This document shows, one piece after another, positions 7,006 through 10,223 of a stretch of DNA of 10,223 bases (the stretch's first letter is position 1; each line of letters begins with the position of its first letter). A model generated the notes under the pieces. It was not told where the DNA came from. It saw only the letters and a program-made list of their open reading frames with translations, and did not search any database. The position numbers and the translations under genes are program-made. Source of the stretch: Erythrobacter sp. UBA2510 (lineage in GTDB: Bacteria > Pseudomonadota > Alphaproteobacteria > Sphingomonadales > Sphingomonadaceae); assembly GCA_002341345.1 (NCBI GenBank), contig DDNW01000059.1:1-10223 (forward strand), in the 5' to 3' direction.

Positions 7006-7028
7006 CTGTTTCAGCCACGCTGAAACAG
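7006..7028. repeat. Perfect 10-bp inverted repeat at the TonB-like/rpsI junction
   Basis: CTGTTTCAGC (7006-7015), loop CAC and GCTGAAACAG (7019-7028) are exact reverse complements. The heptamer TGTTTCA inside the arms occurs a third time on the minus strand at 7046-7040, where it overlaps the T tract of the rpsI terminator. There is no T-run after it on the plus strand, so it is not a canonical terminator of the TonB-like gene, although it lies about 36 bases past that gene's stop. Confidence 0.6.
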
Positions 7029-7045
7029 AGATCAGGGCATGAAAC

Positions 7046-7072
7046 AAAAAGGGCGGCCCCGCGGGACCGCCC
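7046..7072 (-). terminator. Intrinsic terminator of the rplM-rpsI operon
   Basis: On the minus strand, GGGCGGTCC (7072-7064) pairs with GGGCCGCCC (7059-7051) with one G-U wobble around the loop CGCG. TTTTTGTTT (7050-7042) follows. It lies about 29 bases downstream of the rpsI stop, a textbook factor-independent terminator. Confidence 0.92.
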
Positions 7073-7101
7073 TCCTGTGATCTGGTTTCGGTGAAAGCGG
7101 A

Positions 7102-7638
7102 TTAGCGCTTCGAGAACTGGAAGCTGCGGCGGGCCTTGGCGCGGCCGTACTTCTTGCGCTCGACCGTGCGGCTGTCGCGGGTGAGGAAGCCGGCGGCCTT
7201 CACCACGCTGCGCAGGGCAGGCTCGTACTTGGTCAGCGCCTGGCTGATGCCGTGCTTCACGGCGCCCGCCTGACCCGAAAGGCCGCCGCCCTTGACGGTG
7301 GCGACGACATCGTACTGGCCTTCACGCTCGGAGATCGAGAACGGCTGACTGATGACGAGGCGCAGCGTCGGACGCGCGAAGTAAATTTCCTGGTCCTTGC
7401 CGTTGACGGTGACCTTGCCGGAGCCCGGCTTGATCCAGACGCGGGCGACCGCGTTCTTGCGCTTGCCGGTGGCGTAGGAACGGCCCTGATTGTCGATCAC
7501 GGGATCGGGCAGTTCCACTTCGATAACCTCGGCAGCCTCGATCACCTCGGCGCCTTTTTCAACGGCGGCCGGGGCGTCCGCTGCGGCGCCTTTGGTCAGG
7601 TCTTTCAAATCCTCAAGAGAGTTTGCTTCATCGGCCAT
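7102..7638 (-). CDS. rpsI: Small ribosomal subunit protein uS9 (S9), N-terminally extended
   Basis: uS9 sits in the head of the 30S subunit, where its C-terminal tail reaches the P-site tRNA. The conserved core starts at about residue 54 ([15 protein letters not shown]) and continues with [28 protein letters not shown] (~116-130) and the basic tail [19 protein letters not shown], which ends in the universal SKR. The protein is 178 residues against about 130 in E. coli. The extra ~48 residues at the N-terminus are acidic and alanine-rich ([20 protein letters not shown]). The extension is real in this reading: the ATG at 7638 has AAGGAG (7653-7648) 9 bases upstream and begins only 2 bases after the rplM stop. 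All three AAA lysine codons in the gene fall in the extension, while the core uses AAG. Confidence 0.98.
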   Translation of the reverse strand: MADEANSLEDLKDLTKGAAADAPAAVEKGAEVIEAAEVIEVELPDPVIDNQGRSYATGKRKNAVARVWIKPGSGKVTVNGKDQEIYFARPTLRLVISQPFSISEREGQYDVVATVKGGGLSGQAGAVKHGISQALTKYEPALRSVVKAAGFLTRDSRTVERKKYGRAKARRSFQFSKR

Positions 7639-7640
7639 AC

Positions 7641-8105
7641 TCAGGCGCTCCTTACATTCTTGGAATTCATCGACGCAACATCGACCACTTCGGGGTTCTG
7701 CGCGGCGTGGGGATGCTCGGCCCCGGCGTAGACGCGCAGGTTGCTGAACTGCTCCCGTCCGAGCGGTCCGCGCGGGATCATCCGCTCAACCGCCTTCAGG
7801 ATCAGCCGCTCCGGATGGGCGCTGCCGAGCGTTTTCTCGGCGGTCCGGCTCTTGATGCCGCCGGGATAGCCGGTGTGCCAGTAGAAGACCTTTTCGGTCA
7901 GCTTCTTGCCGGTCAGCGCGACCTTCTCCGCGTTGATGACGATGACATTGTCGCCGCAATCGATATTCGGGGTATACATCGGTTTATGCTTGCCGCGCAG
8001 GCGGGTCGCAATAATCGAGGCGAGACGACCGAGAACGATGCCTTCCGCATCGATCAGCAGCCATTTCTTCTCCACCTCGGACGGTTTCGCAGAATAGGTT
8101 TTCAT
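7641..8105 (-). CDS. rplM: Large ribosomal subunit protein uL13 (L13)
   Basis: uL13 is an early-assembling protein of the 50S subunit. The 154-residue product has the family segments [19 protein letters not shown] (15-33), [19 protein letters not shown] (36-54), HTGYPGGIK (77-85), [13 protein letters not shown] (105-117) and [12 protein letters not shown] (127-138). Its length fits the family. The frame stays open for 29 codons upstream, but the ATG at 8105 begins the conserved protein and has GGAAG just ahead of it on the minus strand (8114-8110). The upstream portion also contains the promoter, so it cannot be coding in the main transcript. It is co-transcribed with rpsI, the near-universal bacterial arrangement. 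In E. coli this operon is repressed by its own product; whether that applies here is not visible. Confidence 0.98.
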   Translation of the reverse strand: MKTYSAKPSEVEKKWLLIDAEGIVLGRLASIIATRLRGKHKPMYTPNIDCGDNVIVINAEKVALTGKKLTEKVFYWHTGYPGGIKSRTAEKTLGSAHPERLILKAVERMIPRGPLGREQFSNLRVYAGAEHPHAAQNPEVVDVASMNSKNVRSA

Positions 8106-8179
8106 GTAACTTCCAGCCTTCGCATCAAGCGTGCCACAACAAAATAAAGGGAGCGATTGGCTCCCCGGTCTGATGCGCG

Positions 8180-8208
8180 GGTATAATATCACTATCGACC
8201 CAAGTCAA
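8180..8208 (-). promoter_or_regulatory. Probable main promoter of rplM-rpsI
   Basis: On the minus strand TTGACT (8208-8203) and TATACC (8185-8180) are separated by exactly 17 bases. The -35 matches the sigma-70 consensus at 5 of 6 positions and the -10 at 4 of 6. Transcription would begin near 8172, giving a leader of about 65-70 bases before the rplM ATG at 8105. The sequence upstream of the -35 is unusually AT-rich for this window, as expected for a strong ribosomal-protein promoter. Confidence 0.65.
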
Positions 8209-8210
8209 CC

Positions 8211-8229
8211 GAAATAATGCAGTTATTTC
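8211..8229. repeat. 7-bp inverted repeat abutting the rplM -35 box
   Basis: GAAATAA (8211-8217) and TTATTTC (8223-8229) are exact reverse complements around TGCAG. The repeat ends 2 bases from the -35 box at 8208, so it is placed to act as an operator or upstream element. AT-rich composition makes a chance repeat of this size possible. Confidence 0.4.
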
Positions 8230-8245
8230 ACCCTTTTATGATTGC

Positions 8246-8259
8246 GGTATTATAATACC
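8246..8259. promoter_or_regulatory. Perfect 14-bp palindrome GGTATTATAATACC upstream of rplM
   Basis: The 14 bases read identically on both strands with no spacer, between the thioesterase stop (8284) and the rplM promoter. It could be an operator for a dimeric regulator, a -10-like element for a second promoter on the minus strand, or part of the thioesterase 3' end. It contains TATAAT on the plus strand and TATTAT alongside it, so a promoter role is plausible, but no well-spaced -35 was found. Confidence 0.45.
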
Positions 8260-8283
8260 TCATTTTTATCCACAGGGCATACG

Positions 8284-8703
8284 CTAGCGTTTCGGCGGGA
8301 TGGCATAGGTCATGGTGGCATGGGCGACAGGATCATCGAGATCGCCCGCAAACAGGCTAAACTCGCCCACCGCCAGCGACTTGCCGAGCTTGAGCAGTCG
8401 CCCCTCCGCCCGCAAGGTTCCCGGCTCGGGCTTGCGGAGGAAGTTGATGTTAAGGCTGGTGGTGACGGCGAGCGCAACAGGGCCGATCTGCGCGAGCAGC
8501 AAAAGATACATGGCCGCATCGGCCAGTTCCATCATCGTCGGGCCCGACACCGTGCCGCCCGGGCGCAAGTGCCGATCCTCGGTTGTCATCAGCACGGTGA
8601 TCGAGCGGTCGTCGACATGGGCAACTTTCAGGTTCAGATGATCGACCTGCGGGAAATGTTCCCGGTTGAAGGCTTCGAGCATTTCGGCAGTCATGACGGG
8701 CAC
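8284..8703 (-). CDS. PaaI-type hotdog-fold acyl-CoA thioesterase
   Basis: A 139-residue single-domain hotdog protein, predicted to hydrolyse an acyl- or aryl-CoA thioester in the cytoplasm. The family signature lies in HLRPGGTVSGPTMMELADAA (45-64), covering the active-site loop and the start of the central helix, with Asp62 at the usual acidic position. The strand TTSLNINFLRKPEPG (81-95) follows, then the final strand FSLFAGDLDDPVAHATMTY. The start is taken as GTG 8703 because AGGAG (8717-8713 on the complement) is 9 bases away; the next in-frame ATG (8694) would be 18 bases from it. It lies upstream of rplM on the same strand with no clear terminator between them, and is divergent from the crotonase-like gene. 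The natural substrate cannot be read from sequence. Confidence 0.9.
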   Translation of the reverse strand: MPVMTAEMLEAFNREHFPQVDHLNLKVAHVDDRSITVLMTTEDRHLRPGGTVSGPTMMELADAAMYLLLLAQIGPVALAVTTSLNINFLRKPEPGTLRAEGRLLKLGKSLAVGEFSLFAGDLDDPVAHATMTYAIPPKR

Positions 8704-8799
8704 GGGCGGTTTCTCCTCTTATGGGTCAGGGCAAGATAATCACCCTCCCCCGGCGTCGCAAGCCTTTCGCAGCGCCCGCAGAAAATTAGCCGATGGCCA

Positions 8800-8827
8800 T
8801 TGATCCGCCGCCAGAAAGGATTATGGT
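8800..8827 (+). promoter_or_regulatory. Possible promoter of the crotonase-like operon
   Basis: TTGATC (8800-8805) and TATGGT (8822-8827) are 16 bases apart on the plus strand, each a partial match to sigma-70 boxes. A start near 8834 would leave about 28 bases of leader before the ATG at 8862 and would rule out the earlier in-frame ATGs at 8793 and 8823. Confidence 0.35.
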
Positions 8828-8861
8828 ATCTGTCAAAGATGAAAATGCGAGGAATTCCCCA

Positions 8862-9668
8862 ATGTCTGGCAGAGAAATAACAAGCAAGGATAACTCAGAC
8901 ATCATCCGCCTGAATGTCGCCGATCATACCGCCACCATCACGCTCAACGACCCGACGAGCCGCAATTCCCTCTCGCGCGCGATGATGGGGCGGATCCAGA
9001 ACGTGCTGGACGAGATTGCCGCCTCCAGCGATATCCATGTGGTGATTATCGAGGCGACGGGCCCGGTGTTCAGCTCCGGCCATAACCTGAAAGAGGTCAT
9101 CGCCGCCAATGAGGATGATACCATTGGCGAGCTGCTCACCCAGTGCTGCACGATGATGCAGGGTGTCGTGAACCTGCCGCAGCCGGTGATCGCCCGCATT
9201 GATGGCGCGGTGACGGCGGCGGGGACGCAGCTTGTCGCCTCCTGCGATCTGGCCTATGCGTCGGAGAATTCGAAATTCGCAACCTCGGGCGTTAATTTCG
9301 GGCTCTTCTGTTCAACCCCCATGGTCGCGCTCAGCCGCAATGTCGCGCCGAAGCAGGCGATGGAAATGCTGGTCAGCGGCGACTTCATCGATGCGGCGCG
9401 GGCGGTGGAAATCGGGCTGGTCAATGCCGCCCTGCCCGAGGGCGAGTTGGATACGCATCTCAAGAAGATGGCAACGAACATCGCCTCGAAATCCCCTTAT
9501 GTGCTGAAACTCGGCAAGGCCGCCTTCTACAAACAGCTCAACATGCCGCTGGATGAGGCCTATAAATTCACCTCCGGCGTGATGCAGGAGAATATCGCCT
9601 CCGAGGACGGGCAGGAAGGCATGCACGCCTTCAAGGAAAAACGCACGCCTGTCTGGCGGGGAAAATAA
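8862..9668 (+). CDS. Crotonase-superfamily protein, ECHDC3-like (annotated type: enoyl-CoA hydratase/isomerase)
   Basis: A 268-residue crotonase-fold protein that should bind an acyl-CoA. The oxyanion-hole segments are present: FSSGHNLKE (70-78) and GAVTAAGTQLVASCDLAYAS (115-134). By eye alignment with rat mitochondrial enoyl-CoA hydratase, its catalytic Glu144 falls on Gln123 and Glu164 on Gly143 (FATSGVNFG), so both general acid-base residues are missing. The sequence instead resembles vertebrate ECHDC3: FATxGVNxGLFCSTP, LGKAxFYKQL and DGQEG are shared as I recall that family. True hydratase activity is therefore doubtful. The start at 8862 has GAGGA (8849-8853) 8 bases upstream and gives the usual family length; the frame is open from ATG 8793, but those 23 codons are unlike the family and overlap a likely promoter. 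It ends 5 bases before the CoA-binding gene. Confidence 0.9.
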   Translation: MSGREITSKDNSDIIRLNVADHTATITLNDPTSRNSLSRAMMGRIQNVLDEIAASSDIHVVIIEATGPVFSSGHNLKEVIAANEDDTIGELLTQCCTMMQGVVNLPQPVIARIDGAVTAAGTQLVASCDLAYASENSKFATSGVNFGLFCSTPMVALSRNVAPKQAMEMLVSGDFIDAARAVEIGLVNAALPEGELDTHLKKMATNIASKSPYVLKLGKAAFYKQLNMPLDEAYKFTSGVMQENIASEDGQEGMHAFKEKRTPVWRGK

Positions 9669-9673
9669 GCCGC

Positions 9674-10171
9674 ATGAACCACGACACCTACGCCGATGAG
9701 TATATCGGCGGCATCCTCAATGACGTCAAAACCATTGCGGTGGTCGGCGCCAGCAGCAATCCCTCGCGGCCGAGCTACTATGTGATGAAATATATGAAGC
9801 GCAAGGGCTATCGCTGCATTCCGGTCAACCCGGGCCTTGCGGGTCAGGAACTCCTGGGCGAGACGGCCTATGGTTCCCTCTCCGATATCCCCGTGGCTAT
9901 CGATATGGTCGATTGTTTCCGCGCCTCGGACGCGATCCCGCCGATTGTCGAGGAAGCCATCAAAATCGGTGCGAAAGTGATCTGGATGCAGCTGGGCGTC
10001 CGCCATGACGAAGCCGCGAAAACGGCGGAGGCCGCCGGCATCAAGGTCGTGATGAACCGATGCCCCAAAATCGAATATGGCCGTCTCTCCGGCGAGATTG
10101 CCTTTATGGGCGGCCGGTCCGGCGTGATTTCTTCAAAACGATCCAAACTAGTAGGGAAAAAGTCAACATGA
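9674..10171 (+). CDS. CoA-binding domain protein (CoA_binding_2, YccU-like)
   Basis: A 165-residue single-domain Rossmann protein related to the CoA-binding domain of succinyl-CoA ligase. The nucleotide loop is TIAVVGASSNPSRPSYYV (20-37), followed by GYRCIPVNPG (45-54), MVDCFRASDAIPPIVEEAI (78-96), KVIWMQLGVRHDEAA (101-115) and VVMNRCPKIEYGR (125-137), all typical of this family. The C-terminal ~28 residues are basic (SSKRSKLVGKKST). No enzymatic role is established for such stand-alone domains. The gene follows the crotonase-like gene by 5 bases and overlaps the sulfhydrylase start by 4 (ATGA), so the three form one operon. A GGGGAAAA run about 10 bases upstream serves as a rather distant ribosome-binding site. 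Lysine codons are mostly AAA (9 of 13), unlike the left half of the window. Confidence 0.92.
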   Translation: MNHDTYADEYIGGILNDVKTIAVVGASSNPSRPSYYVMKYMKRKGYRCIPVNPGLAGQELLGETAYGSLSDIPVAIDMVDCFRASDAIPPIVEEAIKIGAKVIWMQLGVRHDEAAKTAEAAGIKVVMNRCPKIEYGRLSGEIAFMGGRSGVISSKRSKLVGKKST

Positions 10172-10223
10172 GCAATCCAAAATTCGAGACCCTGTCCATC
10201 CATGCCGGTGCCGCGCCGGACCC
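10168..10223 (+). CDS. metY: O-acetylhomoserine sulfhydrylase (Cys/Met metabolism PLP enzyme), 3'-truncated by the window edge
   Basis: Only the first 18 codons are visible: MSNPKFETLSIHAGAAPD. The KFETLSIHAG start is characteristic of O-acetylhomoserine aminocarboxypropyltransferases, PLP enzymes that make homocysteine from O-acetylhomoserine and sulfide in direct sulfhydrylation. The ATG overlaps the stop of the CoA-binding gene by 4 bases, with AGGGA (10153-10157) 10 bases upstream. The PLP lysine and the rest of the enzyme lie beyond the window, so the call depends on the N-terminus and on the neighbourhood. A related cystathionine-type gamma-lyase or synthase is the main alternative. Confidence 0.72.
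   Translation, partial: MSNPKFETLSIHAGAAPD

Noticed and set aside
6095..7018. 307-residue open frame on the minus strand
   Set aside because: It is antisense to the TonB-like gene. It is arginine-rich with no motif or ribosome-binding site, and the plus-strand frame has a sensible helix, spacer and domain order.
8242..8739. 165-residue plus-strand open frame opposite the thioesterase
   Set aside because: The minus-strand hotdog protein is clearly recognisable, whereas this frame gives a His/Arg-rich product with no domain.
8793..8861. Earlier in-frame ATG starts (8793, 8823) for the crotonase-like gene
   Set aside because: They add residues unlike the family, lack a well-spaced ribosome-binding site (AAAGGA is only 2 bases before 8823) and overlap a possible promoter. 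ATG 8862 has GAGGA at 8 bases.
1..10223. CRISPR array, tRNA, insertion sequence, phage, toxin-antitoxin or defence system
   Set aside because: No regularly spaced repeats, no cloverleaf-like segments, no transposase or integrase motifs and no recognisable toxin, antitoxin or defence domain were seen on either strand.

Overview
The window is a GC-rich, tightly packed chromosomal segment that looks alphaproteobacterial, most likely from a sphingomonad (Sphingomonadaceae/Erythrobacteraceae type). The reasons are a class I iron-sulfur fumarase, a LytS/LytTR-type signalling pair, a small secreted UrcA-family protein, an orphan TonB-like protein, and a ribosomal protein uS9 with a long acidic, alanine-rich N-terminal extension that I associate with this group. 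The assignment rests on recognition by eye, not on a search. No tRNA, rRNA, CRISPR array, insertion sequence, integrase or phage gene is visible.

Layout. Bases 1-1333 hold the C-terminal ~443 residues of a fumarate hydratase. A histidine kinase and its LytTR response regulator follow (1456-3416, 4-bp overlap). A gene-poor convergent junction with two hairpins (3464-3535) separates them from a minus-strand urcA-like gene (3551-3859) with a structured leader. Then comes a plus-strand run: a small three-helix membrane protein (4097-4360), a diacylglycerol/sphingoid-base kinase-like protein (4379-5251) and a metallophosphoesterase that overlaps it by 8 bp (5244-6101). A TonB-like envelope protein (6191-6970) ends this half.

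The minus-strand block 8703 to 7102 carries a PaaI-type thioesterase, rplM (uL13) and rpsI (uS9). A promoter lies just before rplM and a clear intrinsic terminator follows rpsI. Divergent from the thioesterase, on the plus strand, is a compact operon: an ECHDC3-like crotonase-fold protein (8862-9668), a CoA-binding Rossmann protein (9674-10171) and the first 18 codons of an O-acetylhomoserine sulfhydrylase (10168 to the window end).

How the genes fit together. Most of the window is core metabolism and housekeeping. The parts that merit attention are the crotonase-like protein that lacks both classical catalytic glutamates and sits in a sulfur-amino-acid operon, the overlapping lipid-kinase-like/phosphoesterase pair, and several perfect inverted repeats in the intergenic regions (the urcA leader, upstream of rplM, and the TonB-like/rpsI junction). 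Lysine codon choice also shifts from almost all AAG on the left to mostly AAA in the rightmost operon. I do not see a clear novel defence or mobile system here.
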